64,000 nt of DNA from Aeromonas sanarellii (lineage in GTDB: Bacteria > Pseudomonadota > Gammaproteobacteria > Enterobacterales > Aeromonadaceae): NCBI RefSeq assembly GCF_000820085.1, contig NZ_CDBN01000021.1, forward strand, positions 248,001 to 312,000, written 5' to 3'. A program made the translations under genes and the position numbers. Shown in pieces: positions 25,047-33,149 of this stretch (its first letter is position 1; the number at the start of each line of letters is the position of its first letter). The notes under the pieces are model-generated. The model was given only the letters and a program-made list of their open reading frames with translations. It ran no database searches and was not told the DNA's origin.

Positions 25047-25832
25047 TCAGCGGCGGTACTCGTTGTTGTAGTTCTGGATGAGGCGCCGGGTCACCTCGTG
25101 CTGGGGATCGGCGAACACCTTGAGGGTCTTGCCGCGCTCCACCACCCGGCCCTCGTGCATCACCAGCACCTCGTCGCTGATGTGGCTGACGATGCCCAGA
25201 TCGTTGGCCACCAGCACATAGCTCAGCCCCATGGTCTCCTGCATCTCCAGCAGCAGGTTGATGATCTGGGAGCGTACCGAGATGTCCAGAGTGGAGAGAG
25301 CCTCATCCGCGACCACGATTTTCGGGTTGAGGATCAGCGCCCGCGCCAGCCCCACCCGCTGCTGCTGGCCGGCGGAGAGCATCTGGGGGTAGAAGAGGGC
25401 GTGATCCGCCAGCATGCCCACCATGCGCAGGGTCTGGATCACCTTCTCCCGGCGCTCCTCCTCGGTCATCTCGGTGTTGAGGCGCAGCGGCGTCTCCAGG
25501 ATCTGGCCGACCCGGATCTTGCGGTTGAGCGACGTGTTGGGATCCTGGAAGATCATCCGCAGCAGCTTGCAGCGGGTCTGGTAGTCGCCGTGGACCAGGG
25601 GCTGCCCCTCGACGGCGATCTCGCCGCCGCTCGGCTCTATCATGCCCGCTAAAATACGGGCGAGGGTGCTCTTGCCGGAGCCCGCCTCCCCGACGATGGC
25701 CAGGGTCTGGCCGACGCCGAGATCGAAGGAGAGCGGCTTGATCGCCTCCACGGCGCGGCGCCGGAACAGGCCGGTACGATTCTGATAGGTCTTGCACAGG
25801 CCCCTGACCTGCAGCAGGGCGGGTTCGATCAC
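25047..25832 (-). CDS. sapF: Peptide ABC transporter ATP-binding protein SapF
   Basis: One of the two ATPases of the Sap importer, implicated in uptake of antimicrobial peptides and, in E. coli, putrescine export and Trk potassium uptake. The 261-residue product has Walker A GEAGSGKSTLA, Q-loop FQDPNTSLN, signature LSAGQQQRVGLARAL, and Walker B/D-loop VVADEALSTLD. The start is GTG, with AGGAG eight bases before it. It is the last gene of sapABCDF. The 136 bases before it contain a diverged copy of the sapD 3' end. Confidence 0.95.
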   Translation of the reverse strand: MIEPALLQVRGLCKTYQNRTGLFRRRAVEAIKPLSFDLGVGQTLAIVGEAGSGKSTLARILAGMIEPSGGEIAVEGQPLVHGDYQTRCKLLRMIFQDPNTSLNRKIRVGQILETPLRLNTEMTEEERREKVIQTLRMVGMLADHALFYPQMLSAGQQQRVGLARALILNPKIVVADEALSTLDISVRSQIINLLLEMQETMGLSYVLVANDLGIVSHISDEVLVMHEGRVVERGKTLKVFADPQHEVTRRLIQNYNNEYRR

Positions 25833-25869
25833 AGGCTTGGCTCCTTTATGGTGACACTCATGGTCGGGC

Positions 25870-25935
25870 TCATTTCTTCGATTCTTCCATGTTCAGGGGG
25901 ACGCGGCAGCTGGGGCATGGATGCCCCTTGGGCTT
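25870..25935 (-). pseudogene. Diverged duplicate of the sapD 3' end
   Basis: Between the sapD stop and the sapF start lies a second copy of the last ~20 codons of sapD, ending in its own TGA. It reads KPKGHPCPSC then RVPLNMEESKK, against KVKGHQFSC then [11 protein letters not shown] in SapD: 14 of 20 residues identical, with one extra codon. It is in frame with sapD (offset 99 bases) and no stop lies between. Whether it is ever translated is unknown. Confidence 0.8.
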
Positions 25936-25968
25936 GTCGGGCGGACATGGGCTGGTGATGACCCCGGC

Positions 25969-26967
25969 TCATTTCTTCTGCTCTTCCATGTTCAGCGGGA
26001 AGTGGCAGCTGAACTGATGCCCCTTCACCTTGCTCATCAGCGGCGTCTGCACGCACTGCTTCTGGGCATAGGGGCAGCGGGGGCCGAGACGGCAGCCGAT
26101 GGGCAGGTGCTGCAGCGGCGGTATTACCCCGGGCAGGGTCTCGAGCCGGGACTTGTGGCGCACCAGCTTGTCGAAGTCCGGGATGGACTTGAGCAGGGCA
26201 TCCGTATAGGGGTGGTGGGGGGATTCGAGGATCTGCTCCCGGGTGCCCACCTCCACCATCTGGCCGCAGTACATGATGTTGATGGTGTCGGTCAGGTTCG
26301 CGATGGCGGCGATGTCGTTGCTGATGATGAGGATGGTGGTGTTGCCCAGCTTGTTCATCTTGTCCAGCAGACGCAGGATCTGGGAGTGGGTGGTGGACTC
26401 CATGGCGCTGGTGGGCTCGTCCGCCACCAGCAGACGCGGCTGGTTGGCGATCGCCATGGCGATCATCACCTTCTGGCACATGCCGTCCGACAGCTCGTGG
26501 GGATAGGCCCGCATCACCTTGCGGTGATCCTTGACCCCGACCCGGTGCAAGAGCGCGATGGCCCGCTTCTTGCGCCACTGGAAGCGCTGCCAGAACTTGC
26601 CGGCGAAGGCGCTGGTGGGGATGGCCTCCTCGAGCTGGGTGCCGATCTCCTCCGAGGGGTCGAGACAGCTGATGGGGTCCTGGAAGATCATGGCGATCTC
26701 CCGGCCCATGATGCGGCGCCGCTCCTTGGGGGCCATGGTCAGCAGGTCCATGTCGTTGAAGCGCATCCGGTCGGCGCGCACCGTCCAGTTGTCCTTCTGG
26801 ATGCCGACGATCACCTTGGCGACCAGGCTCTTGCCGGAGCCGGATTCCCCCACCAGGCCGCGGATCTCCCCCTCGTTCAGGGTCAGGCTGACCCTGTCCA
26901 CCGCCTTGACCTTGCCCTGGGGGGTGTCAATCTCGATGGTGAGGTTGCGTATGTCGAGCAAGGGCAT
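25969..26967 (-). CDS. sapD: Peptide ABC transporter ATP-binding protein SapD
   Basis: The second Sap ATPase; in E. coli SapD also supports Trk potassium uptake. The 332-residue product has Walker [14 protein letters not shown]-loop [10 protein letters not shown], the unusual signature [16 protein letters not shown] and Walker [13 protein letters not shown], all standard for SapD. The C-terminal oligopeptide-type region has the CPYAQKQC cysteines. It follows sapC by 210 bases, a gap filled largely by the duplicated sapC tail. Confidence 0.96.
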   Translation of the reverse strand: MPLLDIRNLTIEIDTPQGKVKAVDRVSLTLNEGEIRGLVGESGSGKSLVAKVIVGIQKDNWTVRADRMRFNDMDLLTMAPKERRRIMGREIAMIFQDPISCLDPSEEIGTQLEEAIPTSAFAGKFWQRFQWRKKRAIALLHRVGVKDHRKVMRAYPHELSDGMCQKVMIAMAIANQPRLLVADEPTSAMESTTHSQILRLLDKMNKLGNTTILIISNDIAAIANLTDTINIMYCGQMVEVGTREQILESPHHPYTDALLKSIPDFDKLVRHKSRLETLPGVIPPLQHLPIGCRLGPRCPYAQKQCVQTPLMSKVKGHQFSCHFPLNMEEQKK

Positions 26968-27049
26968 CAGTGGCGCTCCTCATGAGGGTGTGGCACGGCG
27001 TGCTGCATCGGCGTGATGCCGTCCTTTATGGTATAGAGCCGCAGTATCA

Positions 27050-27178
27050 TCAATCGTTCCCCTCTGTGAGCGCTTCGCGGATCCCTTCGCCCACCAGCGA
27101 TGGGTTGACCAGCACGCCGTACGGCAATGGGCGGAGAACAAGGGTGAACATGCCTTTCTTCGGCATAGAACATTGCAT
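27050..27178 (-). pseudogene. Diverged duplicate of the sapC 3' end within a 42-codon reading frame
   Basis: The last ~21 codons repeat the end of SapC: GVLVNPSLVGEG then IREALTEGND, against SVLVTNLVGEG then IREALKEGND in SapC, 17 of 20 residues identical with one extra codon. In the GEGIREAL.EGND stretch four of the five codon differences are synonymous, which is what a formerly functional gene end shows. The frame is open back to an ATG that overlaps the sapC stop as TGATG, so it could be translated by coupling (MQCSMPKKGMFTLVLRPLPY start). It may equally be a relic. Confidence 0.75.
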
Positions 27179-28071
27179 CAGTCGTTCCCCTCTTTAAGCG
27201 CTTCGCGAATGCCTTCACCCACCAGGTTGGTCACCAGCACGCTGAACAGGATGGCCATGCCCGGCAGGGTCACGGTCCAGGGGGCGAGGTAGATGAGATC
27301 GCTGGAGTCGGCCAGCATGGCGCCCCACTCCGGCTGGGGGGATTGGGCCCCGAGGCCGAGGAAACCCACCGCCGAGATGTCGAGGATGGCGGCGGACAGG
27401 GTACGGGTGGTCTGGGTCACCAGGGTCTCGACGATGTTCGGCAGTATGGCCAGGCGCATGATCCGCAGGGGCGGCGAGCCGTCGAGGCGGCTGGCTATGA
27501 TGTACTCCTTCTGCATCTCGGCGTGGACCGCGTTGTAGGTCGCCCGGATGAAGGGGGGAATGAGCGCCAGCGTGATGGCGATCAGGGTGTTGAACAATCC
27601 AGGCCCCAGGATGGCCACCACTATGATGGCCAGCAGCAGGGAGGGGATGGAGAGCAGGGTGTCGAGCAGATGATGGAGCACGCTCGACTTCACCCCCTTG
27701 CTCATGCCGCCGAGGATGCCGATGGCCGAGCCGACGACGAGGGCGATCACCACCACCAGCAGGGCGTTGCCGAAGGTGAGGCGGGCGCCCGCGACGAGGC
27801 GGGAGAGGATGTCGCGACCCAGATCGTCGGTCCCGAGGAAGTAGTCGATGTTGCCCGTGCTGGCCCAGGAGGGGGCGAGCAGCAGGCGGTTGCTGTGCTG
27901 ATCGTCGATGCCGTAGGGGATCACCAGGGGCCCGATGAGGGTGACCAGCAGCAGCAGGCCAAAGCACCAGAGCCCCGCCATGGCCAGCGGGTTGCGCCGG
28001 TAGGAGGCCCAGGTCTGCTCGAGGGGGGAGAGGATCCTGAGCTCCGGATAGATGTTCGATTTATCGTGCAT
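27178..28071 (-). CDS. sapC: Peptide ABC transporter permease SapC
   Basis: An inner-membrane permease of the DppC/OppC type. The 297-residue product (E. coli SapC 296) has an N-terminal helix (NPLAMAGLWCFGLLLLVTLIG), the FFLGTDDLGRD-like FLGTDDLGRDILSRL segment, and the EAA loop around EYIIASRLDGSPPLRIM. The start MHDKSNIYPELRI follows GGGAG at 8 bases; an in-frame ATG at 28134 lies within the duplicated sapB tail and is not used. Confidence 0.95.
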   Translation of the reverse strand: MHDKSNIYPELRILSPLEQTWASYRRNPLAMAGLWCFGLLLLVTLIGPLVIPYGIDDQHSNRLLLAPSWASTGNIDYFLGTDDLGRDILSRLVAGARLTFGNALLVVVIALVVGSAIGILGGMSKGVKSSVLHHLLDTLLSIPSLLLAIIVVAILGPGLFNTLIAITLALIPPFIRATYNAVHAEMQKEYIIASRLDGSPPLRIMRLAILPNIVETLVTQTTRTLSAAILDISAVGFLGLGAQSPQPEWGAMLADSSDLIYLAPWTVTLPGMAILFSVLVTNLVGEGIREALKEGND

Positions 28072-28103
28072 GATGCAGGCTCCCGCCCTGGCCGTCAGCG
28101 GAT

Positions 28104-28180
28104 TCAGTCTTGTCGTGCATAGCGTTCTTTGCACCGTGCCGGATACCGCATGATGTTGGTGAGCCGTGCGGTGCTGAGCG
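28104..28180 (-). pseudogene. Diverged duplicate of the sapB 3' end
   Basis: About 77 bases between sapB and sapC repeat the sapB 3' end, including 20 identical bases at the stop-proximal side. It reads STARLTNIMR then YPARCKERYARQD, against STELLTTIM then YPARRKELYARQD in SapB: 17 of 22 residues identical, one extra codon. The copy lies exactly 117 bases (39 codons) downstream, in frame with sapB, with no stop between the sapB TGA and the copy's TGA. Confidence 0.85.
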
Positions 28181-28220
28181 GGTGGCGCTGGTGCCGAAAG
28201 GCGTCATTCGGCTGCTGTGT

Positions 28221-29180
28221 TCAGTCTTGTCGTGCATAGAGTTCTTTGCGCCGTGCCGGATACATGATGGTGGTCAGCAGCTCGGTGCTGACGCTGATGA
28301 AGATGACGAAGCTGGCCACCACCAGGGAGGCGCCGCGGATGGCGGCATAGTCCTGCAGGGCGATGCTGCTCACCAGCCAGCGGCCGATGCCGGGCCAGTC
28401 GAACACCACCTCGGTGATCATGGCGGAGGTGAGCACGCTGCCGAGTTGCAGCCCGAGCAGGGGCAGTACGGGTGGCAGGGCATTCTTGAGGCCGTGGCGC
28501 CAGACGATCTGGCGACGGGAGAGGCCACGACTCGCCGCCGCCTTGATGTAGTTCTGTTTCATCACGTCGATGAGGGAGCTGCGTACGTGGCGGATCACCT
28601 CGGTGGTGGGCACCACGGCCAGCACCAGAGACGGCAGCACCAGGTGGCGCAGGGCGTCATGCAGCGCCGCTTCCCGCCAGGGCTCCTCGCTCAGCAGCAC
28701 GTCGACGATGGCGATCCCCGTGATGGAGGGGACGTCGTAGAGCAGGCTGATCTGGCCGGAAGAGGGCAGCCAGCCGAGATCCAGGGAGAAGAACATCACC
28801 ATCAGCAGGGCCAGCCAGAAGACGGGCACGGCATAGCCGACGAGGCCGGCGGCCATGATGGAGAGATCCAGTCCGCGCCCCTGGTAGATGGCCGCCAGGG
28901 TTCCGAGCGGGATCCCCACCAGCAGCGAGATGGCGAAGGCCGCGAGACAGAGCGCCAGGGTGGCCGGGAAATAGTGGCGGATCTCGTCCAGCACCGGCTG
29001 GCCCGAGACGCTGGAGAGGCCGAAGTCCCCCGCGAAGATCCGCAGCAGGAAGTCAGGATAGCCGTGCCAGAAGTCCAGCACCTGGGTGACGAGGCGAAAC
29101 TCCAGCAGGTAGGCCCCCAGGGTCAGCACCAGCAGGGTGATCACCAGCAGGGTGATGCGGCGCAGAATATAGAAAAACAT
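28221..29180 (-). CDS. sapB: Peptide ABC transporter permease SapB
   Basis: An inner-membrane permease of the DppB/OppB type, partner of SapC. The 319-residue product (E. coli 321) begins MFFYILRRITLLVITLLVLTLGAYL and contains the EAA loop QNYIKAAASRGLSRRQIVWRHGLKNAL. The ATG follows CTGGAGG, which lies inside the small reading frame between sapA and sapB. The gene's 3' end is duplicated just downstream. Confidence 0.95.
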   Translation of the reverse strand: MFFYILRRITLLVITLLVLTLGAYLLEFRLVTQVLDFWHGYPDFLLRIFAGDFGLSSVSGQPVLDEIRHYFPATLALCLAAFAISLLVGIPLGTLAAIYQGRGLDLSIMAAGLVGYAVPVFWLALLMVMFFSLDLGWLPSSGQISLLYDVPSITGIAIVDVLLSEEPWREAALHDALRHLVLPSLVLAVVPTTEVIRHVRSSLIDVMKQNYIKAAASRGLSRRQIVWRHGLKNALPPVLPLLGLQLGSVLTSAMITEVVFDWPGIGRWLVSSIALQDYAAIRGASLVVASFVIFISVSTELLTTIMYPARRKELYARQD

Positions 29181-29182
29181 GC

Positions 29183-29251
29183 TTATGCCTCCAGGTGCGG
29201 CTGCGCCGATGGGCGCCGACGGCCGCCGCCGATGGGATGGGTATCAGTCAT
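29183..29251 (-). CDS. Candidate 22-residue small protein between sapA and sapB
   Basis: An ATG at 29251 is preceded by CGGGAG at 5 bases, inside the end of sapA. The frame runs 22 codons (MTDTHPIGGGRRRPSAQPH, then LEA) and stops 2 bases before the sapB ATG; it starts 2 bases after the sapA stop. The packing and the ribosome binding site suggest it is translated as a coupling peptide between the two genes. It has no membrane segment and is rich in Arg, Pro and Gly. I recognise no family. Confidence 0.4.
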   Translation of the reverse strand: MTDTHPIGGGRRRPSAQPHLEA

Positions 29252-29253
29252 CG

Positions 29254-30855
29254 TCACTCCCGATAGGCCTGGTTGAAGGTGGTGCCCCCGAAGGGCATGA
29301 GCCTCAGCCCCTGGATGTCGTTGCGACTCACCTGGGTGCGCAGGGCATGGGCCAGCGGAATGAGCGGCAACTGCTCGTTGAGCAGGGACTGGGCATAGTA
29401 ATAGTTGCGCAGGCGGAAGGCGAGCTGCGGGGTGGTCACAGCGTCGTCCAGCAGCTGATCGAAGGCCGGGCTGCACCAGCGGCTGTAGTTGTTGCCCCGC
29501 TCGACGGCGGCGCAGCTCAGCAACTGGCGGAAGAAGTTGTCCGGATCCGCGTTGTCGGCGATCCAGCCGGAGAGCAGGCTGTCGTACTGCCCCTTGGCGA
29601 GCCGGGTCTCGATGACCGGCCAGGCCTGCTGCACTATCTTGAGGCTCACCCCAATCTTGGCGAGATCGCTGCGCATCAGCTGGGCGGTCTTGAGGCCGTC
29701 CGGGTTGTAGGGGCGGGCGCCGGGCTGCACCAGCACCTGCATCTCGAAGCCGTTCGGGTAGCCCGCGTCCTTGAGCAACTGACGAGCGAGCTTGAGATCC
29801 TGCTTGCGCTGGGGCAGGGAGGGGTTGTAACCCCAGGAGAGCGGCGGCAACAGGCTGGCGGCGCTCTGGCCCGTCTCGAAATAGACCGCCTGCAGCAGGT
29901 TCTGCACGTTGATGGCGTTGGCCAGCGCCTGGCGCACCTGCACCTTGTTGAAGGGCGCCTTGCGGGTGTTGAGGGCGAGGAAGGCGACGTTCATCCCCGA
30001 CTGCACCGACAGATCCAGGTGGGAGTCCTTGTCGATCACCGACAGCTGGCTGGCGGAGGGGGTGCTCATGACGTCGCACTCGCCGGTCAGCAGCTTGGCG
30101 AGCCGCTTGGAGGATTTGGGGGTGATGTCGTAGACGAGCTGCTCCATCCTGGCCTCGCCCCCCCAGTAGCCGGGATGGCGCAGATAGCGCACGAACTCGT
30201 TGTGGCGGTACTCCTTGAAGCTGAAGGGGCCGGTGCCGACGGGCCTGCTGTCCAGCAGGTCCGGGGTGCCGGCCTCCTGCATCTGCTGCGCATACTCCGC
30301 CGACAGCACGATGGCGTAGTCGCTGGCCAGGGTCGCGAGGAAGGAAGCGTCAGGCCGGCTGAGCTCGAACACCACCTCCCGGGGGCCCTTCTTGTAGACC
30401 CGCTTGATGAGGCTGCTGAGCCCCAGCCCGTAGAAATAGGGGTACTCGCCGCCGGAGACGTGATGGAAGGGGTGCTGCTCGTCCAGCAGGCGCTGCCAGG
30501 TGAACAGGACGTCATCGGCGTTGAAGTGGCGTGTCGGATTGAACCAGGGGGTGTGGTGGAAGGTCACCCCCTTGCGCAGGGTCAGGGTATAGGAGAGGCC
30601 GTCCTCGCTCACCCGCCAGCGGGTGGCGAGCCCTCCCTCGATGTCCAGGGTGTTGGCATTGACCTCGAGCAGGCGATCGTAGAGGGGGCGGGCACTGGCA
30701 TCCAGGGTCGCATCCGAGTTGGCCAGTTGCGGGTTGAAGGTCCGGGGAGCCCCTTCGGCGCAATAGATGAGCCCGGTTTTGGAGGCCTCATCGCGTTTTT
30801 GACAGCCGCCGACCAGTACCAGGACACCGATCAGCAGGGGGGTGAGCATTCTCAT
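29254..30855 (-). CDS. sapA: Peptide ABC transporter substrate-binding protein SapA
   Basis: The binding protein of the Sap system, family 5 of solute-binding proteins (DppA/OppA). The 533-residue product (E. coli 547) has LTLRKGVTFHHTPWF, FNADDVLFTWQRLLD and NPSLPQRKQDLKLARQLLKDAGYPNG, as expected. The N-terminus ends in a lipobox-like LVGGC (Cys19), so here it may be a lipoprotein, unlike the soluble E. coli protein. First gene of sapABCDF, 136 bases downstream of pspF, the E. coli order. Confidence 0.95.
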   Translation of the reverse strand: MRMLTPLLIGVLVLVGGCQKRDEASKTGLIYCAEGAPRTFNPQLANSDATLDASARPLYDRLLEVNANTLDIEGGLATRWRVSEDGLSYTLTLRKGVTFHHTPWFNPTRHFNADDVLFTWQRLLDEQHPFHHVSGGEYPYFYGLGLSSLIKRVYKKGPREVVFELSRPDASFLATLASDYAIVLSAEYAQQMQEAGTPDLLDSRPVGTGPFSFKEYRHNEFVRYLRHPGYWGGEARMEQLVYDITPKSSKRLAKLLTGECDVMSTPSASQLSVIDKDSHLDLSVQSGMNVAFLALNTRKAPFNKVQVRQALANAINVQNLLQAVYFETGQSAASLLPPLSWGYNPSLPQRKQDLKLARQLLKDAGYPNGFEMQVLVQPGARPYNPDGLKTAQLMRSDLAKIGVSLKIVQQAWPVIETRLAKGQYDSLLSGWIADNADPDNFFRQLLSCAAVERGNNYSRWCSPAFDQLLDDAVTTPQLAFRLRNYYYAQSLLNEQLPLIPLAHALRTQVSRNDIQGLRLMPFGGTTFNQAYRE

Positions 30856-30990
30856 GTTGGAACCATGTTGTCAGACAAAGTTGCCCGCCATGGGGCGGGC
30901 GCGTTGCGGGAGCCTGCCGGGCGGGCATTCCCATCGGGGTTGGCGTGCGTCGCGCTGCGCAGTCCACACGCACAGACCTGGCCTTGGGCA

Positions 30991-32037
30991 TCAGCCCAGC
31001 TCCAGGTTGCCACTGTTGTCATCCCCGTCGAGCAGTTGGTATTTGCGCAGCATGCCCCTGAACTGGTGGTAGCTCAGGGCCAGCAACTGGGCCGCTTTGC
31101 GCTGATTATACTGGGATTGCTGCATCGCTTGCTTGAGTAAATTAATCTCGTATTCCGCCACCGCCCCCTTGAGATCCAGCGGCAGGTTCGGGGCAGGGGC
31201 ACCGTTTACCTGTGTCGGCTCGGGGGCTGCGCCCACGGTCTTGCCGGTGGCATTGGGGCGCCAGGGGGAGTCAAAGGGGTTGAGCACCAGCTCGGCCAGC
31301 GGCAACTGGGGGTTGCCCTGGCGATAGAGGCTGCGCTCCACCACGTTCTTCAGCTCCCGCACGTTGCCGGGCCAGGGGTAGTCCAGCAGCAACTGGGTCG
31401 CCTTGCGGGAGAAACCGGCAAACAGCGGATAGCCCAGCTCCCGGGTCATGCCGTGGGCGAAGTGCTCCGCCAGCATCAGGATGTCCTCGCGCCGCTCCCG
31501 CAGCGGGGGCAGGGTGATGACGTCGAAGGCGAGCCGGTCCAGCAGATCGTGGCGAAACTGCCCCTTGTCGGCCAGCGCCGGCAGATCCTCGTTGGTGGCG
31601 CACACCAGCCGCACGTCCACCTTGAGCGCCTTGGCGCCACCCACCCGCTCGAACTCCCCGTACTCGATGACCCGCAGCAGCTTCTCCTGCACCCGGGCGC
31701 TGGTGGTGGCCAGCTCGTCGAGGAAGAGGGTGCCGCCGTCGGCCCGCTCGAAGCGGCCCTGATGGCGCTTGGCGGCGCCGGTGAAGGAGCCCGCCTCGTG
31801 GCCGAACAGCTCGGTCTCCAGCAGGCTCTCGCTCAAGGTGGCGCAGTTGATGGTGACAAAGCTTTGATCCCAGCGATCCGAGAGATAATGTAGGCGGTGG
31901 GCGATGAGCTCCTTGCCGGTCCCCCGCTCGCCGATGATCAGCACGGGCTTGCGCAGGGGCGCGAGGCGCGAGGCCTGCTCGATGATTTCTAGAAACGCGT
32001 TGGATTCACCCAACAGACTTTCCGTGGCCGTGGTCAT
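30991..32037 (-). CDS. pspF: Psp operon transcriptional activator PspF
   Basis: A sigma-54 enhancer-binding protein without a receiver domain, held inactive by PspA and released on inner-membrane stress. The 348-residue product has Walker A GERGTGK (36-42), the PspA-contact Trp56, Walker B TLFLDELAT, and a C-terminal Fis-type helix-turn-helix (YNQRKAAQLLALSYHQFRGMLRKYQ). The sigma-54 contact loop reads GSFTGA (83-88) instead of GAFTGA. The start MTTATESLLGES aligns with E. coli; an ATG 14 codons upstream is less likely. Divergent from pspA. Confidence 0.95.
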   Translation of the reverse strand: MTTATESLLGESNAFLEIIEQASRLAPLRKPVLIIGERGTGKELIAHRLHYLSDRWDQSFVTINCATLSESLLETELFGHEAGSFTGAAKRHQGRFERADGGTLFLDELATTSARVQEKLLRVIEYGEFERVGGAKALKVDVRLVCATNEDLPALADKGQFRHDLLDRLAFDVITLPPLRERREDILMLAEHFAHGMTRELGYPLFAGFSRKATQLLLDYPWPGNVRELKNVVERSLYRQGNPQLPLAELVLNPFDSPWRPNATGKTVGAAPEPTQVNGAPAPNLPLDLKGAVAEYEINLLKQAMQQSQYNQRKAAQLLALSYHQFRGMLRKYQLLDGDDNSGNLELG

Positions 32038-32172
32038 CCCTGCCCCTGTATCGTTGAAAAATCTGGTTAATCTTACCAAAAGTTGGTTATTTTAATCATC
32101 TCTTGTTTCTGGGGCACTTGAATGTCAACGGGAGTGCCCATATAAATCAACAAGTTAATAATTGTTCCAGAT

Positions 32173-32188
32173 TGGCACACAAGTTGCC
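32173..32188 (+). promoter_or_regulatory. Sigma-54 promoter of pspABC
   Basis: TGGCACACAAGTTGCC matches the -24/-12 consensus TGGCAC-N5-TTGC exactly. It lies 46 bases before pspA, and the 135 bases between it and pspF can hold the PspF binding sites. Confidence 0.9.
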
Positions 32189-32234
32189 ATTGTCAATGGA
32201 GAAACAACCCGATGCCTATCACAGGAGTACAATC

Positions 32235-32909
32235 ATGAGCATTTTTTCCCGCCTGGCCGACATCATCAATTCCAATCTGACGTCCCTGCTCGACAAGGCG
32301 GAAGATCCCCAGAAGATGGTGCGTCTGATCATCCAGGAGATGGAAGATGAACTGGTGAAGGAGCGCTCCAACTTGGCCCGCTTCCTCGCCAACCAGAAAG
32401 AGATCGGCCGCCAGGTGAGCCGCCATCAGGAGCGGGTCGCCGAGTGGCAGGGCAAGGCGGAGCTGGCCCTGACCAAGGGGCGCGAGGATCTGGCCCGGGC
32501 CGCCCTCATCGAGAAGAGCAAGCAGACCGAGCTCGCCGACACCCTCGAACGGGAGCTGCAGGCGGTGAACAGCGGCATCGACAAGCTGGGGGAGGAGATC
32601 CGCCAGCTGGAAGCCAAGCTGGAAGACGCCCGTGCCCGCCAGAAGGCGATGGCCATTCGCAGCGAAGCGGCCAGCAGCCGCCTCAACGTCCAGAGCCAGG
32701 TGGCCCGTGGCGGCAGCCAGTCCGTGGTCAGCAAGTTCGAGCGCATGGAGCGCCGCATCGACGAGATGGAGGCCCGCGCCGATCTGGGCCAGTCCGACAA
32801 GGCGCTCGCCCAGCAGTTTGCCGAGCTGGAAGCCGACGATCAGATCAGCCGCGAGCTCGAGGCCATGCGCCAGAAACTCGGTCAGAGCGACAGCAAACAG
32901 GGGGAGTAA
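32235..32909 (+). CDS. pspA: Phage shock protein A
   Basis: A peripheral inner-membrane ESCRT-III-like protein that stabilises stressed membranes and inhibits PspF. The 224-residue product starts with the membrane-binding helix MSIFSRLADIINSNLTSLLDKAEDPQK and continues as a long coiled coil. The ATG at 32235 follows AGGAG. Longer in-frame starts run over the sigma-54 promoter and are excluded. Confidence 0.97.
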   Translation: MSIFSRLADIINSNLTSLLDKAEDPQKMVRLIIQEMEDELVKERSNLARFLANQKEIGRQVSRHQERVAEWQGKAELALTKGREDLARAALIEKSKQTELADTLERELQAVNSGIDKLGEEIRQLEAKLEDARARQKAMAIRSEAASSRLNVQSQVARGGSQSVVSKFERMERRIDEMEARADLGQSDKALAQQFAELEADDQISRELEAMRQKLGQSDSKQGE

Positions 32910-32912
32910 CAG

Positions 32913-33149
32913 ATGGAAGATCTGCTGGGTGTGTTGATGGTTCCCATGGTGGTCTTCATGGTGGTGGTGGCCCCCATCTGGCTGGTGCTGCACTACCGCG
33001 CCAAGGGGCGGATCGGTGCAGGCCTTGCCGACAGCGAGCGGGAACAGTTGCAGGGGTTATTGGCCCGTGCCGAGAAGATGCAGGAGCGGGTCGGGGCGTT
33101 GGAGTCGATTCTGGACGCTGAAGTCCCGGGCTGGAGGAGCAGGGTATGA
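32913..33149 (+). CDS. pspB: Phage shock protein B
   Basis: A 78-residue inner-membrane protein: one N-terminal transmembrane helix (LLGVLMVPMVVFMVVVAPIWLVLHY) followed by a cytosolic coiled coil. With PspC it senses membrane stress and recruits PspA. It starts 3 bases after pspA and its stop overlaps the pspC start as ATGA, so the three genes are translationally coupled. Confidence 0.95.
   Translation: MEDLLGVLMVPMVVFMVVVAPIWLVLHYRAKGRIGAGLADSEREQLQGLLARAEKMQERVGALESILDAEVPGWRSRV

Noticed and set aside
26967..27218. 83-codon frame across the sapC-sapD junction
   Set aside because: It overlaps the sapC 3' end and its duplicated tail in another frame and matches nothing recognisable.
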